Part shown: piece after piece, positions 14,360 to 21,259 of the stretch
How positions within the stretch are numbered: the stretch's first letter is position 1
Layout of the letters: each line of letters begins with the position of its first letter
Assembly (NCBI GenBank): GCA_963605115.1
Contig: CAVCTM010000024.1
Span: 1-23,811, forward strand
From: SVKR01 sp963605115
GTDB taxonomy: Bacteria > Bacillota > Clostridia > Oscillospirales > Oscillospiraceae
Length of the DNA stretch: 23,811 nucleotides
Direction of reading: 5' to 3'
The notes under the pieces: generated by a model
Told to the model about the DNA's origin: nothing
Databases searched by the model: none
Seen by the model: the letters and a program-made list of their open reading frames with translations, nothing else
Program-made: the position numbers and the translations under genes

Positions 14360-15700
14360 TTAGAATTTGACCATGTCTGCAAGGAAGAGTGCTGTCTGCG
14401 GGAAGATGATGGTGATGATGATGGAAACGATCATCGCGACGACCATCGGAACAAGGCCGGCGAAGATCTTTTGGAGCGGAACGTCCTTGGCGACGCCGCT
14501 GATGATGTAAGCGCTCATGCCGACCGGCGGGGTGATGAGACCGAGCTGCATAACCATGACCATGATAACGCCATACCAGATGCCGTCGAAGCCGAGACCG
14601 GTGACGAGGATGGGATAGAAGATGGGAACGGTCAGCATGACCATCGCGAGGGAATCCATCAGGCAGCCCATGATCGCGTAGATGACGAGGATGACGGCGA
14701 GAATGACGTAGCGGCTGACGTGGAGCGTATCAACAAACGCCGCCAGCGTGGTCGGGAGGCGCGTGACGGTCAGGAAGCTGCCGAACACGTAAGCGCCGAT
14801 GAGGATGAGGAAGATCATGCCGGAGGTCTTGACCGTGTCGACAAGGCAGTCCTTCAGGATCTTGAACGTGAAGCGGCCGCGGATGACGAGATAGAGCCAT
14901 GCCATAACACAGCCGATGGCAGAGGCCTCCACCGCGGTGAAGAAGCCGGTCAGAATGCCGCCGATAACGACGACGAACAGAACGACCATCGGAAGACCGC
15001 CCTTGAGGGAGATGATCTTCTCCTTCATGGTGAACTTCATATTGCCGGGCGCCTTTTCCGGATGGCGCGCGACGATGATCGCGATGGCGATGCAGAAGCA
15101 GATCGCCATGATGATGCCGGGGATGATGCCGGCAGCGAAGAGCTTGCCGACAGATTCGCCGGCGACGATGCCGTAAAGGATGAAGCCGGTGGAGGGCGGG
15201 ATCAGGATGCCGAGCGTGCCGCCGGCGGCGATAGAGGCGCAGGCCAGACCATCGTCATAGCCGTGCTTGCGCATCTCGGGCAGCGCGACAACGCCCATGG
15301 TCGCGGCGGTCGCCGCGGAGGAGCCGCAGATGGCGCCGAAGCAGGCGCAGGCGGCGACGGAAGCCATCGCCAGACCGCCGCGGAGGGAGCCGAGCAGCTT
15401 GTGTGCCATGTCATAAAGTCCGCTGGACATGCCGGAATAATAGGACAGCTGTCCCATCAGTACGAATAGCGGAATGACGACGAAGGAATAGTTCGTCGCC
15501 TGGGTAAACGGAATTCTGCGGAATACGATAAACGCGGCGTTCAGCGCTGCGGAAAACTCCAGCCCCTGCGCCATGTAAGCGGCAAGGCAGCCGAAGAAGC
15601 CGACAGCGAACATGCTGGTACCGATGTTCATACCCATAAACAGCAGGATCAGCAGGACGCCGACACCGATGAGTGCGATTGTCATAGGACTGATAGCCAT
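14360..15700 (-). CDS. dctM: TRAP transporter large permease subunit (DctM family)
   Basis: This 446-residue, highly hydrophobic protein has about 12 membrane segments. It carries the family segments SSAATAATMGVVALPEM, GTLGILIPPS and ITPPVGMSAYIISG. It forms the ion-coupled transport channel of the TRAP system with DctQ. Length is normal for DctM. The ATG at 15700 is preceded by AAGGGGG at a good distance. It is the first gene after the promoter near 15896-15925 and is followed by dctP after 43 bp. The presence of all three TRAP parts suggests a functional importer. Its substrate is unknown but is probably that of the neighbouring molybdoenzyme. Confidence 0.95.
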   Translation of the reverse strand: MAISPMTIALIGVGVLLILLFMGMNIGTSMFAVGFFGCLAAYMAQGLEFSAALNAAFIVFRRIPFTQATNYSFVVIPLFVLMGQLSYYSGMSSGLYDMAHKLLGSLRGGLAMASVAACACFGAICGSSAATAATMGVVALPEMRKHGYDDGLACASIAAGGTLGILIPPSTGFILYGIVAGESVGKLFAAGIIPGIIMAICFCIAIAIIVARHPEKAPGNMKFTMKEKIISLKGGLPMVVLFVVVIGGILTGFFTAVEASAIGCVMAWLYLVIRGRFTFKILKDCLVDTVKTSGMIFLILIGAYVFGSFLTVTRLPTTLAAFVDTLHVSRYVILAVILVIYAIMGCLMDSLAMVMLTVPIFYPILVTGLGFDGIWYGVIMVMVMQLGLITPPVGMSAYIISGVAKDVPLQKIFAGLVPMVVAMIVSIIITIIFPQTALFLADMVKF

Positions 15701-15737
15701 CGAATGTCCCCCTTCTTCTTAAACAGATTTCTTTTTT

Positions 15738-15778
15738 GGGTCTTTGCTTTTGCCGGGATCAGGGTCTTTGCGCTTTGC
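15738..15778 (-). repeat. Direct repeat in the dctM leader
   Basis: GGGTCTTTGCTTTTGC (15738-15753) and GGGTCTTTGCGCTTTGC (15762-15778) are near-identical direct repeats, 8 nt apart. They lie in the purine-rich 5' untranslated region of dctM. Confidence 0.55.
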
Positions 15779-15895
15779 AAGGGTCGGGTTCTCTCTTTTT
15801 TCTTTTTCCTCCTTTCCGGCGTGGGACCTGCGGGTCGAAACACAAAGGACATTTTGCACAAAACGTGTAATCCTCCCCTCACCCCTTTCTTGTGT

Positions 15896-15925
15896 ATTTT
15901 ACTATTCCTCCACACATTTTGTCCA
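15896..15925 (-). promoter_or_regulatory. Promoter of the TRAP transporter operon
   Basis: On the minus strand TGGACA (15920-15925) and TAAAAT (15896-15901) are 18 nt apart. This leaves a leader of roughly 190 nt before dctM. It is back to back with the lysR promoter, as expected for LysR-controlled divergent genes. Confidence 0.6.
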
Positions 15926-15954
15926 ATATAAGTTGCTTCATTAAAAGATAACTG

Positions 15955-15983
15955 TTTACTCATAGCTTTTTTTGTGTTATGAT
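15955..15983 (+). promoter_or_regulatory. Promoter of the lysR-type regulator
   Basis: TTTACT (15955-15960), a 17-nt spacer and TATGAT (15978-15983) lie about 33 nt before the start codon. AGTT-N16-AACT just upstream (15932-15955) may be part of a regulator-binding dyad. Confidence 0.55.
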
Positions 15984-16015
15984 GATTCCGAAATGAGTAA
16001 CGGAGGGCAGGAACG

Positions 16016-16909
16016 ATGACGAACGCACAGATCCAGAGCTTTATGGCAGTTGTCCAGTACAAGAGCTTTTCCCGCGCAGCGGAGCATTTGTTCATATCCC
16101 AGTCCGCAGTGAGCAAAAATGTAGCCCAGCTCGAGCGCGACCTCGGCTATGTGCTCATCGACCGGACTTACGGCTCCGTGCGCACCACGGAGGTCGGCAG
16201 GCGCTTTTATGAGTTTTTCTGCGACAGCGAGCGCCGCTTCGCCGCGCTGCGCGAGGAGGTCCGGATGCTCACGAGCGGGCACGCCGGCGACCTGCGCCTC
16301 GGCTGTCTGGACGGCTGGGACCTCTCGGAGTTTTATCCGGAGCTCCAGCGCATGTTCCGCGAGCGCTTCCCCGGCATCCGCCTGCGGCTCGACGGCTATA
16401 ACCACATGCGCATTTTAGACGCCCTCGCCTCGAACGAGATCGACATCGCCATCACCCTCGGCATCACCCTCCCGCGGCAGGACAAGCTCGTCCGGCGCGA
16501 GATCGCAAAAGCGCCCGCCGTGCTGCTCTTCTCCGCCATGCACCCCCTCGCGGGCAGGGAGGACCTCCGGCTGGAGGATTTCCGCGACGAGCCGTTTTTC
16601 GTCATCGCGCCCTCGGCGCAGAGCATCAACCCGATGGAAACGCTGACGCTGCGCCTCTGCCGCGCCGCGGGCTTCGAGCCGCGCATCGAGCGCATCTCCA
16701 GCTCCGTGTCCATCCTCATGTGTCTTCAGGGCGGCACCGGCGTCCAGCTCACCTGCCAGTGGACCAGCGCCGGACGTCTCCCCCTCTACCGCATGCTCCC
16801 CCTCGACCACCAGCTCTCCATCTGCGCCGCCTGGCTCGACGACGACGCCCAGCCCGCCAAGCACATCTTCGTAAACGAGCTGCTGCACCTGCCGATGAAT
16901 GAAAAGTGA
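16016..16909 (+). CDS. LysR family transcriptional regulator
   Basis: This 297-residue protein begins with a LysR winged helix-turn-helix (residues 1-60; FSRAAEHLFISQSAVSKNVAQLE). A linker helix and a type 2 periplasmic-binding-like effector domain (from about residue 93) follow. It is transcribed away from dctM across a 315-bp intergenic region. This is the classical arrangement in which a LysR protein controls both itself and the divergent operon in response to a small ligand. The likely targets are the TRAP genes and perhaps the molybdoenzyme. GGAGGG lies 8 nt before the ATG. The effector is unknown; by context it is the imported substrate or its product. Confidence 0.95.
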   Translation: MTNAQIQSFMAVVQYKSFSRAAEHLFISQSAVSKNVAQLERDLGYVLIDRTYGSVRTTEVGRRFYEFFCDSERRFAALREEVRMLTSGHAGDLRLGCLDGWDLSEFYPELQRMFRERFPGIRLRLDGYNHMRILDALASNEIDIAITLGITLPRQDKLVRREIAKAPAVLLFSAMHPLAGREDLRLEDFRDEPFFVIAPSAQSINPMETLTLRLCRAAGFEPRIERISSSVSILMCLQGGTGVQLTCQWTSAGRLPLYRMLPLDHQLSICAAWLDDDAQPAKHIFVNELLHLPMNEK

Positions 16910-17129
16910 TACTATTTATTTAAAAGTTGTCCTTTTGAGGGACAGAGAAATATCAATGGTCGTAGAAAGAGCAAAAGAAAAGAGCTGACACGCTTCCGAG
17001 CCTCATTTCTGAGACTATGGCGGACGCGACCAGCTCCCATAACAATTTACCACAGTTTTGAAGAATATACAAGAATAGAAAAGCCCGACACAGGACCGCA
17101 AATAAAAACACCGCCGCGAAGCGGCACAA
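16910..17129. other. Intergenic stretch with no gene seen
   Basis: This 220-bp AT-richer stretch follows lysR. I see no convincing reading frame, promoter or RNA. A small hairpin (CCGC-GAA-GCGG, near 17112) leads into the repeat element and is probably part of its left flank. No clear terminator for lysR is visible. Confidence 0.5.
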
Positions 17130-17290
17130 TTTAAAGGCTCCCGAAGTGCAAGGGGAGCTGTCAGCCGAAGGCTGACTGAGGGGTTGTTACCAAGCTTGCG
17201 CAAACGCCGAGCTTGGATATTCCGGAAGCTTACAACCCTCCAGTCACGGCTGCGCCGTGACAGCCTCCCTTGCACAGGGAGGCCTTTAAA
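17130..17290. repeat. 161-bp dispersed palindromic repeat, copy C
   Basis: The element is bounded by TTTAAAGGC and GGCCTTTAAA. It has an identical central block (GGGGTTGTTACCAAGCTTGC onward) with the copy at 23469, and the same length of 161 bp. Two short hairpin arms vary between copies but keep their pairing. Here the left arm is CAGCC-GAA-GGCTG and the right arm is GTCACGGC-TGC-GCCGTGAC. It has no coding capacity. It lies between convergently transcribed genes. It looks like a non-autonomous, structure-conserving intergenic element. Confidence 0.88.
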
Positions 17291-17327
17291 ATCGGAGCTC
17301 CTCCGTTTCTATTATAAAAAATTAAGG

Positions 17328-17354
17328 GGACCGCCCGGCTGCGCCGGGCGGTCC
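17328..17354. terminator. Bidirectional terminator
   Basis: GGACCGCCCGGC / GCCGGGCGGTCC is a perfect 12-bp stem with loop TGC. TTTGTTT follows on the plus strand and CCTTAATTTTTT on the minus strand. It ends the membrane-protein gene at 17371. Confidence 0.9.
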
Positions 17355-17370
17355 TTTGTTTGACCTTTAT

Positions 17371-18153
17371 TTATTCCCTGTTCGGGTCCTCTGTCATATT
17401 CGCGATGATGAGATACTGCGCGAGCAGGAGCAGCGCGGCGGAGACGAGGTGGAGCGTCGTGAGGCTGCCGCGGCGGGGGTCGAAGACGGTGGTGAGGTTC
17501 AGCACCGCGGCGAAGGGGAGGACGAACACCGTCGTCATCGGGCGGGCTCTTCCGTAAAAGAGCGCGGCGAGGTAATAAACGCCGAGCACCGCGGCGGCGA
17601 CGGCGAGCAGCCCCGGCGCGTAAGCCCAGAACTGCGGCTCGTCGGAGCCGAGCTTATAGCTGAACACCAGCCAGTAGCAGAAAAAGATCGTCAGAAAAGC
17701 CGAGGCGCTCTTCCCCGCGGCGTTCGGCGCGTCCGAGGCGCGCTTCGGGATGAGACCGGGGATGCAGAGTCCCGCTAAAATGCCCGCCGCGCCGAAGATG
17801 CGCTGGAGCGTCGGGAATTTAGCAAGGTCGGCGGAAAACAGCAGCACGAGCGACGCGATGACGAACGCCGCCGCCATCGCCCAGCTCAGGATCGTGGGCA
17901 CGACCGTCCGGCAGCGGAGCGCCGCCCCGGCGTCCGCGGGGAAAACATAGCGCCGCAGCCAGAGCCGCACGATGAGCACCAGCACGGCAGCCGATACGAG
18001 GATATAGACCGCCAGCACGATCGAGATGCCTGCGCCGCGCGCGGCGAGTCCCTCCTCGTCGTAGAGATTCATATTTTGCAGCCAGCGCAGAAATGCGCCG
18101 AAAATGCCCAGCACAAGGGTCGTGAGCGTGATCGTCAGAGCGTCTTTTCGCAT
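17371..18153 (-). CDS. Hypothetical multi-pass membrane protein
   Basis: This 260-residue protein has about eight hydrophobic segments separated by short charged loops, such as LTTLVLGIFGAFLRWL at the N-terminus and ALLLLAQYLIIANM at the C-terminus. I recognise no family motif or catalytic residue. The ATG at 18153 is chosen because AAGGA lies 7 nt upstream and the protein then begins MRKDAL just before the first membrane segment. A longer frame would start inside the promoter. It is a single-gene unit, divergent from spoIID, with its own promoter and terminator. Function is unknown; the spoIID neighbour does not by itself imply a role in sporulation. Confidence 0.8.
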   Translation of the reverse strand: MRKDALTITLTTLVLGIFGAFLRWLQNMNLYDEEGLAARGAGISIVLAVYILVSAAVLVLIVRLWLRRYVFPADAGAALRCRTVVPTILSWAMAAAFVIASLVLLFSADLAKFPTLQRIFGAAGILAGLCIPGLIPKRASDAPNAAGKSASAFLTIFFCYWLVFSYKLGSDEPQFWAYAPGLLAVAAAVLGVYYLAALFYGRARPMTTVFVLPFAAVLNLTTVFDPRRGSLTTLHLVSAALLLLAQYLIIANMTEDPNRE

Positions 18154-18171
18154 AATTGCATCCTTGTCCAA

Positions 18172-18199
18172 GTATAGATTTGATAGCGCTATTCTATAC
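18172..18199. promoter_or_regulatory. Operator-like inverted repeat between the membrane protein gene and spoIID
   Basis: GTATAGA (18172-18178) and TCTATAC (18193-18199) flank the perfect 10-bp palindrome ATAGCGCTAT (18183-18192). The array covers the -10 region and start of the minus-strand promoter, a plausible repressor site. Confidence 0.45.
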
Positions 18200-18219
18200 C
18201 GATTTGACGCTTCCGTCAA
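18191..18219 (-). promoter_or_regulatory. Promoter of the membrane protein gene
   Basis: On the minus strand TTGACG (18214-18219) and TAGAAT (18191-18196) are 17 nt apart, about 40 nt before the start codon. Confidence 0.75.
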
Positions 18220-18239
18220 GTCTCTTGGGAGGGAGAAGC

Positions 18240-19274
18240 ATGCAAAGGAAAAACGCTGTGGGGCTCTCGCTGCTCGCGGTCGCGTTCGCGTTCGTGCTGC
18301 CGCTCGTGCTCTCCGGCGCGCCGGCGGAGAGCCGGGAGGTGCCGGAGCTGACGCCGCCCGCCGTCACCGCCGCCGCGCCGACGCCGGAGCCGACCACGAC
18401 GCCCGCGCCGGAGCCGGTGCTCGACGCGGCGACGCCGCTGCGCCTGCACACGGAGTCGGGCGACACCGAGACCACAATGGCGGACTATCTGCCCCGCGCG
18501 CTCGCCGGGGAGATGCCCGCCGCCTTCGAGCCGGAGGCGCTGCGCGCGCAGGCGGTCGCGCTGCGGACCTACGCACTTTATTACCACGCCGCGCCGAAGG
18601 CGCAGCACCCGGACGCGGATGTCTGCACCTCCGCCGCCTGCTGCACCGCCTGCGCCGGCGAGACCGAGCTCCGCGAGCGCTGGGGCGCGGACTATGACCT
18701 CTACTGGCAGCGCGTCTGCGCCGCCGTCGCCGCGACGGACGGGCAGTATCTCGTCTGGGAGGACGCCCCCGCCCTCGCGGTGTTTCACGCCGCAAGCTAT
18801 CGCCGCACGGAGGCAGCGGCGGACCTCGGCATGGCGCAGCCCTATCTCGTGAGCGTCGACTCGCCGGAGACGGCGGAGGAGGTCCGGAACCTGAACACCA
18901 CGGTGGAGGTCTCCGCCGACGACTTCCGCGCCGCGGTGCTCGCCGCCGTGCCGGACGCGGACCTCGGCGGGGACGCCGGGAGCTGGGTCGGCGCGGTGAC
19001 GCTCAATGCCGCCGGGCGCGTGGCGCAGGTGGTCATCGGCGGCAAGGCGGTCAGCGGGCTCGCCCTGCGCCAGATGTTCTCCCTGCGCAGCACGGATTTC
19101 ACCCTGGCATGGAGCGACGGCGCCTTCCACTTCCGCGTCAGCGGCTACGGTCACGGTCTCGGTCTCAGTCAGCAGGGCGCGAACCTCCTCGCCCGCGAGG
19201 GCTATGATTACGCGGAGATCCTCGCGCATTACTATCCGGGGACGGAGCTCGTCATGGCGGTGCTGGAATGGTGA
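18240..19274 (+). CDS. spoIID: SpoIID/LytB domain protein (peptidoglycan lytic transglycosylase)
   Basis: This 344-residue exported protein has an N-terminal signal-anchor (about residues 7-25), a Pro/Thr-rich linker (38-62) and a SpoIID domain. Glu91 in LAGEMPAAFEPEALRAQ sits where the catalytic Glu of SpoIID lies. The C-terminal GYGHGLGLSQQGANLLA and HYYPGTEL are family hallmarks. SpoIID cleaves denuded glycan strands during forespore engulfment, so the organism probably forms spores or descends from a spore former. GGGAGGG lies about 6 nt before the ATG at 18240. The cysteine-rich patch VCTSAACCTACAG in mid-domain also occurs in some clostridial homologues (recalled). No clear sigma-E promoter could be assigned. 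A LytB-type amidase enhancer paralogue is the alternative. Confidence 0.88.
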   Translation: MQRKNAVGLSLLAVAFAFVLPLVLSGAPAESREVPELTPPAVTAAAPTPEPTTTPAPEPVLDAATPLRLHTESGDTETTMADYLPRALAGEMPAAFEPEALRAQAVALRTYALYYHAAPKAQHPDADVCTSAACCTACAGETELRERWGADYDLYWQRVCAAVAATDGQYLVWEDAPALAVFHAASYRRTEAAADLGMAQPYLVSVDSPETAEEVRNLNTTVEVSADDFRAAVLAAVPDADLGGDAGSWVGAVTLNAAGRVAQVVIGGKAVSGLALRQMFSLRSTDFTLAWSDGAFHFRVSGYGHGLGLSQQGANLLAREGYDYAEILAHYYPGTELVMAVLEW

Positions 19275-19278
19275 CACC

Positions 19279-19313
19279 TCAAATGAGACCCGCTTCGCTG
19301 GGCTCTCATTTGA
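19279..19313 (+). terminator. Hairpin after spoIID
   Basis: TCAAATGAGACCC / GGGCTCTCATTTGA pairs with one bulge around a 7-nt loop, 5 nt after the spoIID stop. The run that follows is A, not T, so termination on the plus strand may be weak. Confidence 0.6.
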
Positions 19314-19365
19314 AAAAGATTCACTCCGCTCAGCGCACTCGCCTGCGGCTCGCACGTTCCCTCCG

Positions 19366-19447
19366 CGCAGAGTATTTTTCGGCACGCACGTGTCGCGCCG
19401 AAAAATAATTGAACTTTATTTGCGGCGTGCGCGCCGCAAACTCTGCG
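19366..19447. other. Nested three-stem structured element
   Basis: An outer 8-bp inverted repeat (CGCAGAGT 19366-19373, ACTCTGCG 19440-19447) encloses two perfect hairpins. The first is TATTTTTCGGC / GCCGAAAAATA (19373-19383 and 19397-19407). The second is TTTGCGGCG / CGCCGCAAA with loop TGCG (19419-19440). It lies in the roughly 290-bp gap between spoIID and the next gene, which otherwise holds only a hairpin and a promoter. It may be a small mobile repeat or a structured RNA. Confidence 0.6.
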
Positions 19448-19475
19448 AGGCTTTTTCCTCCGGAGACTTAGGGAC

Positions 19476-19504
19476 TTGACGCAGGCGGGAAAACGGTGTA
19501 AAAT
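19476..19504 (+). promoter_or_regulatory. Promoter of the zinc-ribbon membrane protein gene
   Basis: TTGACG (19476-19481) and TAAAAT (19499-19504) with a 17-nt spacer, about 57 nt before the likely transcription-translation junction. Confidence 0.8.
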
Positions 19505-19567
19505 AAATTACCTTTTAAAGATCACCACGCCCCGTTTTTTTACATCAGACAGAAAGGTGGACGATAT

Positions 19568-20185
19568 ATGGGTTTCATTCCAGAGATCACCTGCCGCCAT
19601 TGCGGACAGAAGTATTCCGCCCTGCACCTGCGCTGCCCCCACTGCGGCACGCGCCATGTCAAGCAGAGCACCCGCTCCGCCGCGACCACGGCGAGCGCCG
19701 TCTCCGGCTCCGAGGCGAGCAAGCGCCTCAACTCCAACACCCAGTGGCAGTTCATTTTCGGCTGCATCCTCATCGTCGCGGTCATCGTGGCGGTCATCGT
19801 GCTCATCACGGCGAGCCTGAAGCCCAACGAACCGGTCACGCCGGTGGAGACCGCGCCGCTCCCGACCGTCGTCGTCACCACGCCGCCTCCCCCGACGCCG
19901 AGCCCGACGCCGACGCCCATCCCCGTGACGAGCGTCAGCATCACCTTCCTCGGCGACGCCATTCAGGAGTTCACCCAGCGCACCACGTGGGCGCCCATCG
20001 ACCTCGACGCGGAGGTCTATCCCCTCGAAGCGCTGACCGAGAACACCGTCACATGGCGCAGCACCGATGAGGCGGTCTGCACCGTTGACGCCGACGGCGT
20101 CGTCACCGGCGTCGGCAGCGGCAGCTGCGAGATCATCGCCGAATGCGGCGGCGTCGCAGCGTCCGTCAAGGTCCTCGTGCCGTAA
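19568..20185 (+). CDS. Zinc-ribbon membrane protein with external Ig-like (BIG2) domain
   Basis: This 205-residue protein combines three visible parts. An N-terminal zinc ribbon uses Cys9-x2-Cys12 and Cys23-x2-Cys26. A single membrane helix lies near residues 58-83. A Pro/Thr linker (about 88-117) leads to a bacterial Ig-like group 2 domain (about 120-205; TWRSTDEAVCTVDADGVVTGVGSG). The topology puts the zinc ribbon in the cytoplasm and the Ig-like domain outside. AAAGGTGG lies about 7 nt before the ATG. It is monocistronic, with its own promoter and terminator. Function is unknown; similar zinc-ribbon/Ig proteins are common in Clostridia as surface proteins of unknown role. Confidence 0.82.
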   Translation: MGFIPEITCRHCGQKYSALHLRCPHCGTRHVKQSTRSAATTASAVSGSEASKRLNSNTQWQFIFGCILIVAVIVAVIVLITASLKPNEPVTPVETAPLPTVVVTTPPPPTPSPTPTPIPVTSVSITFLGDAIQEFTQRTTWAPIDLDAEVYPLEALTENTVTWRSTDEAVCTVDADGVVTGVGSGSCEIIAECGGVAASVKVLVP

Positions 20186-20201
20186 AAAAACCGAACACCG
20201 C

Positions 20202-20230
20202 GCGGGAGGCTGCCGGACGCGGCCTCCCGC
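20202..20230 (+). terminator. Intrinsic terminator
   Basis: GCGGGAGGC / GCCTCCCGC (9 bp) with an 11-nt loop is followed by AGATATTTTTT. Confidence 0.8.
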
Positions 20231-20264
20231 AGATATTTTTTATGATCCATAAGGAGCGATCGCC

Positions 20265-21152
20265 ATGACGAACCAGGAGAAAGACGTGATCCGGAACCTC
20301 TATCGCGGCATTCTGAATAACTACCCCGACTTTGCCGGGACCGCGCCGGCGCAGCTGGAATATGACCTCGCCGCGCCGGAGTGGGAGGCGCTGCGCCGGG
20401 ACTATGACTTAGAGCGCATCGCGAAAACGGGCACCTCCTTCGCGCGCGCAAAGCGCCTGCTGCACTATTTTGCCCCGCGGCTGAAGCACGAGTCGTTTTA
20501 CGATAACCATGTGCCCTGCAACGCCCCGGCGCTGCTGGCTTACAGCTTCGACAACGCCGAGCACGGGATCAACTGTCTGAATAAATCCAAGATCCTCGCC
20601 GAGTGCTGTCTCGCGCTGGGCATTTACGCGCGGCGCGTGTTCATTTCCCCCTTCTCCCCCTTCGATTTCGACTCCCACGTTGTCTGCGAGATCTATGACG
20701 AGACGCTCGGCAAGTGGGTCATGCTTGACCCCTCGACCGACGGTTATTTCGTGGACGACGCGCGCACGCCGCTCTCCATGCTGGAGATCCGCAGCCGCTT
20801 CACCGCGGGCAGCTTCCTCACCTTTGTTCACTCGACCGCGCGGAGCGGCGACCTGCATAAGACCGCGGCGCGGAACCGGGAGATCAATCTCTATTTTATG
20901 AAAAACTGCTTCCGCATCTCCTTCGAGCTATATAACGGCTTCGGGGAGATCGAAGACACCGTCCGCCTCGTCCCGGAGGGCTACTCCGTCCGCCGCAACG
21001 ATGCGCTGCACCACCGCTTCTGCGTGGAAAACATGCCCCCGGAGTACCGCCATCTCCTCGCCGCGCAGGAGGATGATCTGGAGAAGTACAGCCACGCCGA
21101 GGAGCCGACGCCGTATAGCGCAGAGTCGCTCTACGCCGCGCCGGGGAAGTAA
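20265..21152 (+). CDS. Transglutaminase-like domain protein
   Basis: This 295-residue soluble protein has a transglutaminase-like core. Cys104 (GINCLNKSKILAECCLALGI), His138 (DFDSHVVCEIYD) and Asp155 (WVMLDPSTDG) form the expected papain-like triad in the right order. ALGIYARRV matches the usual ALGIPAR motif. There is no signal peptide, so it acts in the cytoplasm, probably as a peptidase or amide-bond enzyme; the substrate is unknown. AAGGAG lies 8 nt before the ATG, and a strong terminator follows. A terminator separates it from the zinc-ribbon gene. The regions outside residues 85-160 show no motif I recognise. Confidence 0.8.
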   Translation: MTNQEKDVIRNLYRGILNNYPDFAGTAPAQLEYDLAAPEWEALRRDYDLERIAKTGTSFARAKRLLHYFAPRLKHESFYDNHVPCNAPALLAYSFDNAEHGINCLNKSKILAECCLALGIYARRVFISPFSPFDFDSHVVCEIYDETLGKWVMLDPSTDGYFVDDARTPLSMLEIRSRFTAGSFLTFVHSTARSGDLHKTAARNREINLYFMKNCFRISFELYNGFGEIEDTVRLVPEGYSVRRNDALHHRFCVENMPPEYRHLLAAQEDDLEKYSHAEEPTPYSAESLYAAPGK

Positions 21153-21163
21153 AAGTTCAAATG

Positions 21164-21192
21164 ATCCCGCCCGGTACCGGGCGGGATTTTTT
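21164..21192 (+). terminator. Intrinsic terminator
   Basis: ATCCCGCCCGG / CCGGGCGGGAT (11 bp) with loop TA is followed by a run of six T. Confidence 0.95.
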
Positions 21193-21197
21193 GCTTC

Positions 21198-21226
21198 TTG
21201 ACTCATTGCCCCTTCCGCGGTAAAAT
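21198..21226 (+). promoter_or_regulatory. Promoter of holB-ricT
   Basis: TTGACT (21198-21203), a 17-nt spacer and TAAAAT (21221-21226) immediately follow the terminator of the previous gene. Confidence 0.85.
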
Positions 21227-21259
21227 AGACTGTAAAAATCTGAGCGGGAGGCGGGGACA

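Noticed and set aside
8839..16909. Periplasmic DMSO/polysulfide/tetrathionate reductase with Tat export and membrane anchor
   Set aside because: There is no Tat signal or PsrC/DmsC-type membrane subunit, and the sequence blocks match the transhydroxylase branch instead.
17130..17290. CRISPR array or attachment site
   Set aside because: There are only single dispersed copies, with no regular repeat-spacer series, integrase or cas gene nearby.
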